NCBI RefSeq assembly: GCF_012927415.1
Contig: NZ_JABBPF010000150.1
Span: 1 to 64,000 of the forward strand
DNA: 64,000 nucleotides
Source of the DNA: Polaromonas sp.
Lineage (GTDB): Bacteria; Pseudomonadota; Gammaproteobacteria; Burkholderiales; Burkholderiaceae_C
Reading direction: 5' to 3'
This document shows, piece by piece, positions 48,305 to 58,181 of the stretch; the stretch's first letter is position 1, and every line of letters begins with the position of its first letter. The notes beneath the pieces were generated by a model that was not told the DNA's origin, did not search any database, and saw only the letters and a list, made by a program, of their open reading frames with translations. The position numbers and the translations under genes are program-made.

Positions 48305-49015
48305 ATGAGCACACCTTCCCTTTCCCCGCCCAAAGTCCTGGCGTTTGATGTTTTCGGCACCGTGGTGGACTGGCACAGCGGCATTGCCCGCGAGGTGCAG
48401 GCGCTGCGCCCGGCCGTGGACGGCGATGCGTTTGCGCTGGCCTGGCGCGCCGGTTACCAGCCGGCGATGCGGCGGGTCATGTCAGGCGAGCTGGGCTGGA
48501 CGCTGATCGATGATCTGCACCGCCTTATTCTTGACAGCATCCTGCCGCAGTTCGGGCTGATCGATCTGACCGAGGCGCAGAAACAGCATCTCAATAAAGC
48601 CTGGCACCGGCTCGACCCCTGGCCCGATGTGCTGGCAGGGCTCAGGCGGCTCAAATCACGGCATGTGATTTGCACGTTGTCAAACGGCAATATCGGCCTG
48701 CTCACCAATATGGCCAAGCGCGCGGGCCTGCCGTGGGACTGCATTTTGTCGGCCGAGGTGTTTCGGGCCTACAAGCCAGACCCAGCCGCCTACCTGGGCG
48801 TGGCCCGTATTTTCGACGCGGCCCCTGCAGAGGTCATGCTGGTCGCCGCCCACCAGGACGACCTGGCTGCCGCGCGCGCGTGTGGCCTGCAGACGGCTTA
48901 CATCGAGCGCCCGGCCGAGTTTGGCGCGGCCCGGCCCAAAGACATCTCGCCCCACCCCGCCAATACCCGCCACGCCACAGACTTTCTGGCGCTGGCTGAC
49001 CAGTTGGGCTGTTGA
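48305..49015 (+). CDS. Haloacid dehalogenase type II
   Basis: VLAFDVFGTVVDWHSGIARE...ICTLSNGNIGLL...CILSAEVFRAYKPDPAAYL. Confidence 0.9.
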   Translation: MSTPSLSPPKVLAFDVFGTVVDWHSGIAREVQALRPAVDGDAFALAWRAGYQPAMRRVMSGELGWTLIDDLHRLILDSILPQFGLIDLTEAQKQHLNKAWHRLDPWPDVLAGLRRLKSRHVICTLSNGNIGLLTNMAKRAGLPWDCILSAEVFRAYKPDPAAYLGVARIFDAAPAEVMLVAAHQDDLAAARACGLQTAYIERPAEFGAARPKDISPHPANTRHATDFLALADQLGC

Positions 49016-49026
49016 CTGGCGTTGCG

Positions 49027-49647
49027 ATGACCTTTATCACCCGTATGACGCGTGCCTCCTCCTCGCGGCTGATTCTTTTCAACAAGCCCCATGGCGTGTT
49101 GAGCCAGTTCACGCCAGAAGGGCGCTGGCGCGGGCTGAAGGATTTCATCGACATTGCGGAGGTCTATGTGGCCGGCCGGCTCGATGCTGACAGCGAGGGC
49201 CTGCTACTGCTCACCAATGACGGCAAGCTCCAGGCGCGTATCGCAGATCCGCGTTTCAAGATGGAAAAGACTTACTGGGTCCAGGTGGAAGGCACGCCCG
49301 ATGAGACAGCGCTGCAGGCTTTGCGCGAGGGCGTGCAGCTCAGCGACGGCATGACTCGCCCGGCCCGGGCGCAATTGATGGCGCCGCCGCCCACGCTATG
49401 GCAACGGGAGCCGCCGGTACGGGTTCGCCAAGCCATTCCCACCGGCTGGATAGAGCTGGCCATCCGCGAAGGCCGCAACCGGCAGGTGCGGCGCATGACG
49501 GCGGCCGTGGGCTTACCGACCTTGCGCCTGATCCGCGCGGCCATCGGCCCCTGCGCACTGGGTGGTCTGGCGCCGGGAAGCTGGCGGGAAACGCAGAGCG
49601 ATCAACTTGCATTCGGCGCTGGCCACGGGCAGGCGCCGGCAAGTTAG
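49027..49647 (+). CDS. rluE: Pseudouridine synthase, RluE-like
   Basis: RLILFNKPHGVLSQFTPEG...VAGRLDADSEGLLLLTNDGKL...REGRNRQVRRMTAAVGLPTLRLIR. Confidence 0.88.
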   Translation: MTFITRMTRASSSRLILFNKPHGVLSQFTPEGRWRGLKDFIDIAEVYVAGRLDADSEGLLLLTNDGKLQARIADPRFKMEKTYWVQVEGTPDETALQALREGVQLSDGMTRPARAQLMAPPPTLWQREPPVRVRQAIPTGWIELAIREGRNRQVRRMTAAVGLPTLRLIRAAIGPCALGGLAPGSWRETQSDQLAFGAGHGQAPAS

Positions 49648-49697
49648 CGCGCGATGCAGGACGGCGGCGTCAGGCGCCCGCCGCCTCGGTCAGTCAG

Positions 49698-50258
49698 TCA
49701 TTTGTCCGGCGCCGCGTCCACCACCACATAACGCTTCACCAGGTCGAAAAAACGCTCATAAAAAATATCGGAAGAGATGGTTTGGCTCGATACCTTGACC
49801 ATGGCATCGTTGCTTGAGCTGAAGGGCAGCGACACCGAACCCAGTGCGCCCACGCCCAGACTGGCCGAGTTGTTGCTTTTCTTCAGAGCGTAAACGTCCT
49901 GCAGGGCGGTGACAAATCCCAGGCTGACCTTGCCGTCAGGCGTTTCGGGCGCGCACACCACGCGGATTTCCATCTGCAGGTGCGACTCAGGCTCAGGCTG
50001 AAAGCTTTTCCGGCCCTCGACGATGTCTTCCCTGGCGGTGCTGATGATGTAACCCTGGCTCAGCAAGGCGCGCCGGCCAGCCTCACAGGTTTGTGCGGCG
50101 GTTGCGTCGAACAGCCTGGAATAGGTCACCGTGGAGCTGAATTCCTCCTGTGAAGGGAAGACCGCCACAGGCGCCCCACAACCGGCGAGCAGGCCTGACA
50201 GAGTCAGCAGGCTCACCAGCCAGCCAGTGGCGTTACAGCGCATCCTGGTCAAATTCAA
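49698..50258 (-). CDS. DUF2242-like lipoprotein
   Basis: LLAGCGAP lipobox; FPSQEEFSSTVTYSRLFDATAAQTCEAGRRALLSQGYIIS. Confidence 0.75.
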   Translation of the reverse strand: MNLTRMRCNATGWLVSLLTLSGLLAGCGAPVAVFPSQEEFSSTVTYSRLFDATAAQTCEAGRRALLSQGYIISTAREDIVEGRKSFQPEPESHLQMEIRVVCAPETPDGKVSLGFVTALQDVYALKKSNNSASLGVGALGSVSLPFSSSNDAMVKVSSQTISSDIFYERFFDLVKRYVVVDAAPDK

Positions 50259-50454
50259 AACAAGGCACTCCTTCAGGCATCATAAAAAATCAGGTTTTCA
50301 ACCTACCTGACAAGGCCGGCAAAACCCGGCGCGGCGCGTGTCGCCAGCCAGCAGAGCCGATGGTAAAGCCATTCGTGCAACTAATTTTCCGGATTTGCCA
50401 TGTCCGGCGAATCGGCGAGTGGCTGTCGGGAAAGATGCTTCGCAGTCGTTGTTT

Positions 50455-50508
50455 GCTATTTTTTTTATAGCAAACAGCGACCGTACGTGCTGGGCCACAC
50501 CGCTATTT
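50455..50508 (+). repeat. Interspersed ~60-bp repeat copy
   Basis: GCTATTTTTTTTATAGCAAACAGCGACCGTACGTGCTGGGCCACACCGCTATTT. Confidence 0.55.
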
Positions 50509-50660
50509 AATCAAAAGGTTGAACCCAACGCACCCTGCCGCACGCTTTTGGCAGGCAAGCACAGGCAGAATTGCAGGCATCCTGTCCGGGTTTGCGCGAC
50601 AGTCACGCCGCAGCGACTCCCCTTGCACACGATGTCTCACTGTAAACCAGCCGGGCTTAC

Positions 50661-50740
50661 CCCCCATTCCTGTGGGCCACCTTGTGGATAAAAATGTGCA
50701 CAAGCAGAAAAAACCGCGTCAGCATGGGCTTGGCAGGCGG
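50661..50740 (+). repeat. Repeat carrying a DnaA-box-like sequence, copy 1
   Basis: CCCCCATTCCTGTGGGCCACCTTGTGGATAAAAATGTGCACAAGCAGAAAAAACCGCGTCAGCATGGGCTTGGCAGG; TGTGGATAA at 50683-50691. Confidence 0.6.
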
Positions 50741-50819
50741 TGCGTAGAAAACGTTCAAATCCCGCAGCCTGGCTGACCCGGCCACGAACAGGAAGCGATT
50801 TGGGCCGCAAGCCACCCGC

Positions 50820-52154
50820 TCAATGGTCGTTATGAAGGTATTTGGCCTGTTTCGGCAAGCGCCAGGCCACTAGAAAAGCCACCACCATCATCGCGGTCAC
50901 ATACCAGTAAAACACGGTTTCGTGACCGATGGATTTGAGGGCCAGGGCCACGTATTCAGCCGAGCCGCCGAATATCGCATTGGCCACCGCATAAGCCAGG
51001 CCCACACCCAGCGCTCTCACCTCGGCTGGAAACATTTCGGCTTTCACGATGCCGCTGATGGAGGTGTAAAAGCTCACGATTGCCAGCGCCAGCGTGATCA
51101 GGCCGAAAGCGGCCAGTGGGCTGGACACGCTGGCCAGCGCTGTGAGTATCGGCACGGTGGCCAACGTGCCGAGCACGCCAAACAGCAGCATGTTGCTGCG
51201 CCGGCCAATGCGGTCAGACAGCGCGCCAAAAGCGGGCTGCATGCACATGTAGACAAACAGGCAACCCGTCATGACGTTGCTGGCCGTCTTGATCGACATG
51301 CCGGCCGTGTTGACGAGGTACTTTTGCATGTAGGTGGTGAAAGTATAGAAAATCAGCGAACCGCCAGCGGTGTAACCCAACACCGTAAAAAAGGCCGCCT
51401 TGTGGTTTCGGAACAGGTTGCTCAAGCTCCCGGCGTCCTTGTTGGCACGCGTTTCGGCGGTGGAGGTTTCCTGCAGCGTGCGCCGCAGCAGCAGCGCCAC
51501 CACGGCGGTCACCGCGCCGACAACAAAAGGAATGCGCCAGCCCCAGCTTCTGAGGTCAGCGTCGCTCATGGTCTGCTGCAGCAACACAACCAGCAACACT
51601 GCCAGCAGCTGTCCGCCGATCAGGGTAACGTATTGAAACGACGAGAAAAAGCCGCGCTGGCCATGCAGCGCCACCTCGCTCATGTAGGTGGCCGTGGTGC
51701 CATACTCCCCACCCACCGACAAGCCTTGCAGCAGTCGCGCCAACAACAGCAGCGCGGGTGCCCAGGCGCCAATGCTGGCGTAAGTGGGCAGGCTGGCAAT
51801 CATCAGCGAGCCGACGCACATCAACCCCACCGAGATCACCATCGAGTTTTTTCGGCCACTGCGGTCGGCAATACGGCCAAACAGCCAGCCGCCAATCGGG
51901 CGCATCAGAAAACCAGCGGCAAAAATGCCGGCAGTGTTCAGCAGCTGGGCGGTCGGGTCAGACTTGGGGAAAAACGAGGGCGCGAAATACACCGCGCAAA
52001 AAGCGTAAACGTAAAAGTCGAACCACTCCACCAAGTTGCCCGACGAAGCGGCCATGATGGAGAAAACGCGATGCCGCTTTTCAGCGGCCGAGTATTGGGG
52101 AGGAGCGACATCAGTCATGTCCTGATAGTGCGCCCGCGCCCTTCCTTTTGCCAC
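50820..52154 (-). CDS. MFS transporter (metabolite:H+ symporter/KgtP-like)
   Basis: [27 protein letters not shown]...[22 protein letters not shown]...[18 protein letters not shown]. Confidence 0.92.
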   Translation of the reverse strand: MAKGRARAHYQDMTDVAPPQYSAAEKRHRVFSIMAASSGNLVEWFDFYVYAFCAVYFAPSFFPKSDPTAQLLNTAGIFAAGFLMRPIGGWLFGRIADRSGRKNSMVISVGLMCVGSLMIASLPTYASIGAWAPALLLLARLLQGLSVGGEYGTTATYMSEVALHGQRGFFSSFQYVTLIGGQLLAVLLVVLLQQTMSDADLRSWGWRIPFVVGAVTAVVALLLRRTLQETSTAETRANKDAGSLSNLFRNHKAAFFTVLGYTAGGSLIFYTFTTYMQKYLVNTAGMSIKTASNVMTGCLFVYMCMQPAFGALSDRIGRRSNMLLFGVLGTLATVPILTALASVSSPLAAFGLITLALAIVSFYTSISGIVKAEMFPAEVRALGVGLAYAVANAIFGGSAEYVALALKSIGHETVFYWYVTAMMVVAFLVAWRLPKQAKYLHNDH

Positions 52155-52339
52155 AGGAAATTACAGTTTTCGTAGTAGGACTGAAGTCCCTGGCTGCTGC
52201 ATCGATGGACGCGACCGCGACAACGCGTCGGTAATTTTCCGGAGCGTTTTACGCGGAAAGCAGCTCTGGCGCGAATGCAGCGGCTTCAAGCGTCAGATTG
52301 CCGCTAAAGTTAAAGCCCCTGTCCACACTGCCTGACGCC

Positions 52340-52996
52340 ATGCACGACCACCGCCATGCCTTTCGCCGCCACCTGGTACTGGGAAGTGCCGCCGCCACCT
52401 TGCTCCTGGCCTGCGGCTGCTCCGAATCCAGCCAAAGCAAGGGAAAAATCCTTGCCAAAGACGCCACTCTGCTTTGTCTGGGCGATTCACTGACGTTTGG
52501 CTATGGCGCCGGGGCGGGCCGCAGTTATCCGCAGCGGCTGGAGCAGCTGACCGGCCACGTCACGCAAAACGCCGGCGTGAATGGCAATACCGCCGAGGAT
52601 GCACTTGCGCGTTTGCCAGGATTGCTGCAGAACAATACACCGGGCCTGGTGCTGGTCTCGGTGGGGGGCAATGACTTTTTGCGCAACATACCGCTGGAGC
52701 GCACCCGTGCAGCCCTCAAAGCGATATTGCAAATGGCCGCCAGCAGCGCTCAGCTGGTGCTGATCGCCCAGCCAGGGCCGGTGTCGCAAGCTGCGGCAAC
52801 GGCTTCGCTGAAAGACCATCCGGTGTATGCCGAGCTGGCGGCTCAAACCGGTGTGCCCCTGTTTGCCGACGGCTGGTCATCGGTGTTGTCGCGCGCCGAG
52901 TGGCGATCAGATCCGATCCACGCCAACGCGCAGGGCTACAGCGTATTTGCCGACCGGCTGGCCGCGTGGCTGCGCCTGACCGGATTTGTGAGCTGA
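52340..52996 (+). CDS. SGNH-family arylesterase/lysophospholipase (TesA-like)
   Basis: LLCLGDSLTFGYGAGAGRSYPQRL, VSVGGNDFLRN, SDPIHANAQGY; lipobox-like ACGC. Confidence 0.9.
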   Translation: MHDHRHAFRRHLVLGSAAATLLLACGCSESSQSKGKILAKDATLLCLGDSLTFGYGAGAGRSYPQRLEQLTGHVTQNAGVNGNTAEDALARLPGLLQNNTPGLVLVSVGGNDFLRNIPLERTRAALKAILQMAASSAQLVLIAQPGPVSQAAATASLKDHPVYAELAAQTGVPLFADGWSSVLSRAEWRSDPIHANAQGYSVFADRLAAWLRLTGFVS

Positions 52997-53419
52997 GCCG
53001 AACCAACTTTTCAGGCACGTCACGCGCCACTCTTTTCATACTTACTGGTTTTCATAGACGTTGGGCGAGAGCCGCTGAAGCCGACTACGGCTACGGTCAT
53101 TCCGGCAGCAAAAGTTGTTTTTCAGATCGAACTTTTTTGCTTTTGACGGGTGTCTGAAAGCTTTTTAAACTCATTGCGCGACGAAGAAATTGATGCAACT
53201 GCAGAACGAGATGACATTCAGAAACCTTTACCCGCCGCAGCGTGTCGTTTCCAAACGGTGTCAGTCCTTCGCAGCGCCAGCAGCGGCCTGGTTCCGACGC
53301 ACTAGCGGTGCGACTGCTTGGGAAAGGCGAATCGCGGGAACTCAGCGCAGTCGCGCTGACTCGCATACAACTGCCCCGCCGACGCGCTGCGCGGCGTCAC
53401 CACTTTATGAAAGAACTCG

Positions 53420-53884
53420 ATGCTGCGAACCCTCAAAGACCTGCTGGATGCCTTCACGGCACCCGCCGAAGAAACACCAGAGGCTCGCAATCACGCGCTT
53501 CAGCTGGCCACGGCCGTTTTGCTGGTGGAGGTGATGCGCGCCGATCCGAACATAGCCGTCGCCGAGCGCAATGCCGTTCTGGCGAGCCTGCGTGAAAAAT
53601 TTGCATTGGCCGACGACGCGCTGGCCAGACTGCTTGAGCTGGCCGAGCTGACCGCCAGCAGCGCCTCTGACTATCACCAGTTCACCTCGCGGATCAACGA
53701 CAGCTTCGCACACCCCCAGAAAATTCAGATGGTTGAAAACATGTGGCAGGTCGCCTACGCCGACGCCCATCTGGATGCTGGCGAAAATCACCTGATCAGC
53801 AAGATTGCAGCCCTGCTCCACGTCACCCAGGGTGAATACATTGGTGCCAAGATGCGGGCGAAGGAAGCAGCGGGCCATGCCTGA
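53420..53884 (+). CDS. TerB-like protein (paralogue of 37938..38402)
   Basis: MVENMWQVAYADAHLDAGENHLISKIAALLHVTQGEYIGAKMRAKE. Confidence 0.85.
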   Translation: MLRTLKDLLDAFTAPAEETPEARNHALQLATAVLLVEVMRADPNIAVAERNAVLASLREKFALADDALARLLELAELTASSASDYHQFTSRINDSFAHPQKIQMVENMWQVAYADAHLDAGENHLISKIAALLHVTQGEYIGAKMRAKEAAGHA

Positions 53885-54004
53885 ACAAGCTCGGGCAACT
53901 GTGTCGCGCCGGAGGCACTGGAAATTACCCGGTTATTGAAAATTGATGATGCCCGTACTTCAAGGTCAGCAGCCAATCTGGATATAACCACAAGAAACAG
54001 GAGC

Positions 54005-54406
54005 CTAAACGCCAAACCCCAAGGCTTGCAAGGGAATGGCAGCCTGACGCGTCAGCGCCACCGCCAAGATGTAGGCGAAAGTCGCCAGCGCAGCCAGCAG
54101 GGCAAAAGTGCGCACACCTTTGGTCTTACCGCGTTTGAGGGCAATGGTGCCGAGAACGATGTAGGCAATCAGCGCCAGCACCTTGGCGGTCAGCCAGGCC
54201 TGCACAAACGGATACTGGCCACTCCAGAACACCAGCACCAGCGCGCTGCCCAGCAAAAGCGTGTCAACCACATGCGGTACGACCTTGACCCAGCGCCGTT
54301 GCAGCATTGGCGATTCAGCCAGCATCCAGAGCCCGCGCAAAAGGAAAAAACTGCCGCTCAGGGCGGCGAAGGTGATGTGCAAATGCTTGATGGCCAGATA
54401 GTTCAC
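54005..54406 (-). CDS. SirB family membrane protein
   Basis: NYLAIKHLHITFAALSGSFFLLRGLWML...LQRRWVKVVPHVVDTLLLGSALVLV; GTG start. Confidence 0.82.
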   Translation of the reverse strand: MNYLAIKHLHITFAALSGSFFLLRGLWMLAESPMLQRRWVKVVPHVVDTLLLGSALVLVFWSGQYPFVQAWLTAKVLALIAYIVLGTIALKRGKTKGVRTFALLAALATFAYILAVALTRQAAIPLQALGFGV

Positions 54407-54546
54407 AGGGCAATTCCGCGGGTTGACGGTCAGAGGGGCCAAAACAGCTGTGCCAGGCCCGCCGGTCGTGAACCCGCGTCCTGGCACTTCGTTGGCAGCG
54501 TGATATGCGCTGTTATTTTATAGGCACGGAAAAGTCAAACCGCCCT

Positions 54547-54810
54547 TTAGCTGACGACCCGGAAATCAATCATGATTTCGCCCGGATGGCGCTGGACATA
54601 TTCAATCGTGACCCTGGAGCCAAACTCGCTGTTGATTTGCGACAGCAGGGGCAAGGGATCATGGTCATTGCAAAAACGCATTGTTTCGCCGGGCTGCAGC
54701 GCGTCAAGCGCGCCAAAAATGGCGGCGTGGCGAAACCGCTTGGCGACGCCGCGCGCGTCGAAGGGATAAACGCCTTCGGTCGTTACGGGATGGGAACAAT
54801 TGTGGCTCAT
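54547..54810 (-). CDS. DUF2249 domain protein
   Basis: FDARGVAKRFRHAAIFGALDALQPGETMRFCNDHDPLPLLSQI. Confidence 0.85.
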   Translation of the reverse strand: MSHNCSHPVTTEGVYPFDARGVAKRFRHAAIFGALDALQPGETMRFCNDHDPLPLLSQINSEFGSRVTIEYVQRHPGEIMIDFRVVS

Positions 54811-54893
54811 GAAGATTCTCCTGAAGGTAATGAAGTTCGCAACTGAAGAGGCCAGCGCAGGCCAGCCTCTTCAAAGGCAGTCAGCAACGGGGT

Positions 54894-57167
54894 TCAGGCC
54901 CGCTTGGCGGCTGCGGGGGCAAGCTTGGTCTGGCGTTTGCCGCCCGTCAGCAAACGAATGGCGAACCAGGCCAGGAACACGGTGCCGATGGCAAACACCA
55001 CGTCACCCGGTACCCGCATCCACACCAGCGTTTCCATGAAGTGGGAATGAACGACTTCAGGCGAACGCGCAAACCACATGCCCTTGGTCACGCTGGCCCA
55101 GGCCTGGTAGAGGCCGGCTGGCACCAGCGAGATGAACACCATCATGGCCAGGCCGATGTTGAGCGACCAGAACATCAGCTGCAACAGTTTGTCGGACCAG
55201 GCGGCGCGTGGCGACAGGCCGCGCAGACAGAACAGCAACAGACCGATGCCCAGCATGCCGTATACCCCGAACAGCGCGGCGTGGCCGTGGGCTGCCGTCA
55301 TGTTCAGGCCTTGCAAGTAGTACAGCGCTATCGGCGTGTTGATGGTAAAGCCCAGCAGACCCGCGCCCACCACGTTCCAGAAGCCGACGGCGATGAAGCA
55401 CATGATCGACCATTTGTAGGACTGCACCCAGGGTGCGGCCTTGGAGCGCTGGTAGCTGTTGTAGGCTTCAAAGCCGATCATGGCCAGCGGAACCACTTCC
55501 AGCGCCGAGAACATCGCGCCAATCGCAATCACGAAGGTCGGTGTGCCGGTGAAATACAGGTGGTGCAAGGTACCCAGGATGCCGCCGAACAGGAACACGA
55601 TGGTTTCCAGCACGATGGCACTGTTGGCGGTGCTGGCGCGAATCAGGCCCAGGCGGGTGAACAGCAGGGCAATCACTGCGGTGGCAAACACTTCAAAAAA
55701 GCCCTCGACCCACAGGTGGACCAGCCACCAGCGCCAGTACTCGATCATCGAGTAATGGGTGTGCTGGCCCCAGGTCAGCGACGTGGCGTAAAAGCCGCCG
55801 ATGCACATCGCCGACAGAAATACCATGGCGATCAGACCGCGGCTTTCAGACGGTTTTTTCAGGGCAGGCATCAGTCCGCGACCGAGCAGCAAGACCCAGA
55901 ACAGCAGCCCGACAAACAGCAGGACTTGCCAGATACGGCCCATGCTGGTGAATTCGAGGCCCTGGTTGCCGATCCAGAAGCTGAAGTTGTTGCCAAGGTG
56001 CTGAAGCGAACCAATCCAGCCAAAGGCGGTGGAACCGACAACGATAAACAGCAGGGCATAAAACAGCACATCGACACCGAGCTTCTGGTATTTCGGTTCA
56101 TGGCCGGAAATGGCCGGAGCAATGTACAGGCCGGTGGCCAGCCAGGCGGTCGCAATCCACAGCACCGCGAACTGGGTGTGAATGGTGCGGCTCACGGTAA
56201 ACGGCAGGATCTGCGCCAGCGGAAAGCCGAAAAAGCTCTGACCTTCAACCGCGTAGTGTGCGGTGATCACGCCCATTCCGACTTGCGCCATGATCAGGCC
56301 AATCACCACATAGAAGTATTTCCGCGTGGCCTTCATCGACGGCGTCGGTTTCAGGTCAAACAGCGGATCTGTTTTGGGCGGCGTGGGGTCGCTTTCTTCT
56401 TTGGCGGCCGAGTGGTGCAGGATCATGACCACGATGCCGGCAATCATGAAGATAACGCTGGCGATCGACCAGATGCCGGCGCCCGCCGTCGGTGTGTTGT
56501 CCACCAGCGGCTCATGCGGCCAGTTGCTGGTGTAGCTCAGTTCACTCTCATTGGGCCGGTCGGTGGCGGCAGCCCAGGCAGACCAAAAAATAAAGGCAGG
56601 CAAGGCCTTCAGGTCAGCCGGATCTGGCAGCGTGCCGGCATTCATCGCATACTGCTCGCGCAGTTTGTCCAGCGAAGGCGCGTCGCCGAACAGGTCGGTG
56701 TAATGCTTGACGACTTGCTGCACCGCCTCGGCGCGTTCGGGTGACAGGGTAATGGCACCGGTGGCGGCATCATAGGTGTTGCCGCGCATCTCAGCCTTTA
56801 AACGGGCGCTCAATTCACCCTGCTGACCCACGCTTAATTGCTCAAAAGGTTTGCCAAAATCCTTTTGAGCCCAGACGGAACGCAGCGCCAGCGCTTCACG
56901 GTGCAGCCAGTCGGCTGACCAGTCGGGCGCGACATAACTGCCATGGCCCCAGACCGAACCGAGCTGCTGCCCGCCAGCCGAAAGCCAGGCTTCCTGGCCG
57001 CGCTGAACCTGTCCTTCCGAAAAGAGCACATCGCCCTTGGTGCTGATGACCTGTTTTGGGATCGGCGGCGCTGTCAGATAGATCTCTGTACCGACCCAGC
57101 CCAGAACGGCGAAGGACATTACACAGATGACGGCGAGCCAGGTCCAGAGTTTGCGCGTAGCGTGCAT
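54894..57167 (-). CDS. norB: Quinol-dependent nitric oxide reductase (qNor)
   Basis: QVQRGQEAWLSAGGQQLGSVWGHGSYVAPDWSADWLHREAL...WRWWLVHLWVEGFFEVFATAV...AHGHAALFGVYGMLGIGL. Confidence 0.95.
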   Translation of the reverse strand: MHATRKLWTWLAVICVMSFAVLGWVGTEIYLTAPPIPKQVISTKGDVLFSEGQVQRGQEAWLSAGGQQLGSVWGHGSYVAPDWSADWLHREALALRSVWAQKDFGKPFEQLSVGQQGELSARLKAEMRGNTYDAATGAITLSPERAEAVQQVVKHYTDLFGDAPSLDKLREQYAMNAGTLPDPADLKALPAFIFWSAWAAATDRPNESELSYTSNWPHEPLVDNTPTAGAGIWSIASVIFMIAGIVVMILHHSAAKEESDPTPPKTDPLFDLKPTPSMKATRKYFYVVIGLIMAQVGMGVITAHYAVEGQSFFGFPLAQILPFTVSRTIHTQFAVLWIATAWLATGLYIAPAISGHEPKYQKLGVDVLFYALLFIVVGSTAFGWIGSLQHLGNNFSFWIGNQGLEFTSMGRIWQVLLFVGLLFWVLLLGRGLMPALKKPSESRGLIAMVFLSAMCIGGFYATSLTWGQHTHYSMIEYWRWWLVHLWVEGFFEVFATAVIALLFTRLGLIRASTANSAIVLETIVFLFGGILGTLHHLYFTGTPTFVIAIGAMFSALEVVPLAMIGFEAYNSYQRSKAAPWVQSYKWSIMCFIAVGFWNVVGAGLLGFTINTPIALYYLQGLNMTAAHGHAALFGVYGMLGIGLLLFCLRGLSPRAAWSDKLLQLMFWSLNIGLAMMVFISLVPAGLYQAWASVTKGMWFARSPEVVHSHFMETLVWMRVPGDVVFAIGTVFLAWFAIRLLTGGKRQTKLAPAAAKRA

Positions 57168-57225
57168 GGCAAATATCCTTTGTGGGTAGCGGTTGAAAAA
57201 TTCGAGAAAGTTCAAATTTAATAAC

Positions 57226-57242
57226 ATGTATTCTACATACAT
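57226..57242. promoter_or_regulatory. Candidate NsrR box in the norB/nsrR divergent intergenic region
   Basis: ATGTATTCTACATACAT vs palindromic ATGYATTTnAAATRCAT; a weaker second site ATGCAAGATAAATGCAG lies at 57254-57270. Confidence 0.7.
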
Positions 57243-57348
57243 CATTAATATAGATGCAAGATAAATGCAGGTTTAATGGAGAACCCACTCCACAAAAACG
57301 CAACGCTCTGTAAAATCGCCGCAGAATTCAACCGGAGTTCACCCCGAC

Positions 57349-57840
57349 ATGAGACTGACAACCTACACCGACTACGCCCTGCGCACCCTGATGTATTTGG
57401 CCGCCAACCGCGACCGCCTGGTCACTATCCAGGACATCGCAGATGCGCACAAAATCGCCAAAAATCATTTGACGAAAGTGGTTCATCAACTCGGCTTGTT
57501 GGGGGTTGTCCAATCCCTGCGGGGCCGTAACGGCGGCCTCAAACTGGGCAAGGAACCGGCGCAGATCAATATTGGCGCACTGGTGCGCAGCACGGAACCC
57601 GACTTTTTCATGGCCGAATGTTTCGATCCCGGCAAGAACCATTGCATCCTGAGCCCCTCCTGCGCGCTCAAGGGCGTGCTCTACAACGCTACAGCCGCTT
57701 ATCTCGCGGTGCTCGATGGCATGACGCTCGAAAACTTGATGAAAAAAGGCGGCAGCCGCATCGGCGCTCCGCCGTCGGCGAAAATCATTGCGGTGAAGCT
57801 GCGCCCCGCAGCGCGCAAAAAGGCCCGGGCGAGCAGCTGA
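57349..57840 (+). CDS. nsrR: Rrf2-family NO-responsive regulator NsrR
   Basis: MRLTTYTDYALRTLMYLAAN...IAKNHLTKVVHQLGLLGVVQSLRGRNGGLKL...AECFDPGKNHCILSPSCALKGVL (three Cys). Confidence 0.93.
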   Translation: MRLTTYTDYALRTLMYLAANRDRLVTIQDIADAHKIAKNHLTKVVHQLGLLGVVQSLRGRNGGLKLGKEPAQINIGALVRSTEPDFFMAECFDPGKNHCILSPSCALKGVLYNATAAYLAVLDGMTLENLMKKGGSRIGAPPSAKIIAVKLRPAARKKARASS

Positions 57841-58181
57841 CTGCCAACTTCTGGGGATGAGCTGCCCGGTCAACTCTGGGTCTTATTGCTCAAGCCCGAA
57901 AAAATCGTCATTCGGCACCTCATTCGTGAGGCTGCAATTTCTAGCGGCCGCAAGCCGCCAAGCGCGCCGTCAGCGACCTCAAGCGCGCCTGTCAGCGCTT
58001 GTATTGACCTGGGTCAAGCTAAACATACAAGTAAGATGTATCATTTAACACAGGCAACTCGAAGAATTTAGTGTTACTTCAACACGCCATCTCCGGACTG
58101 CCTGACGGCCGCGTAGCGAGCCGCCAAACGGCTGGTTCGATTTTCGCGCCAGACACAAAAAGTTAACACACGTTTAAGGTG

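Noticed and set aside
50922-52175. Long plus-strand ORF (417 aa) opposite the MFS transporter
   Set aside because: Antisense to a clear MFS gene; low-complexity His/Gln/Arg-rich translation typical of high-GC shadow ORFs.
55041-56744. Long plus-strand ORF (567 aa) opposite norB
   Set aside because: Antisense shadow of the qNor gene; no recognisable domain, Gln/His/Arg-rich.
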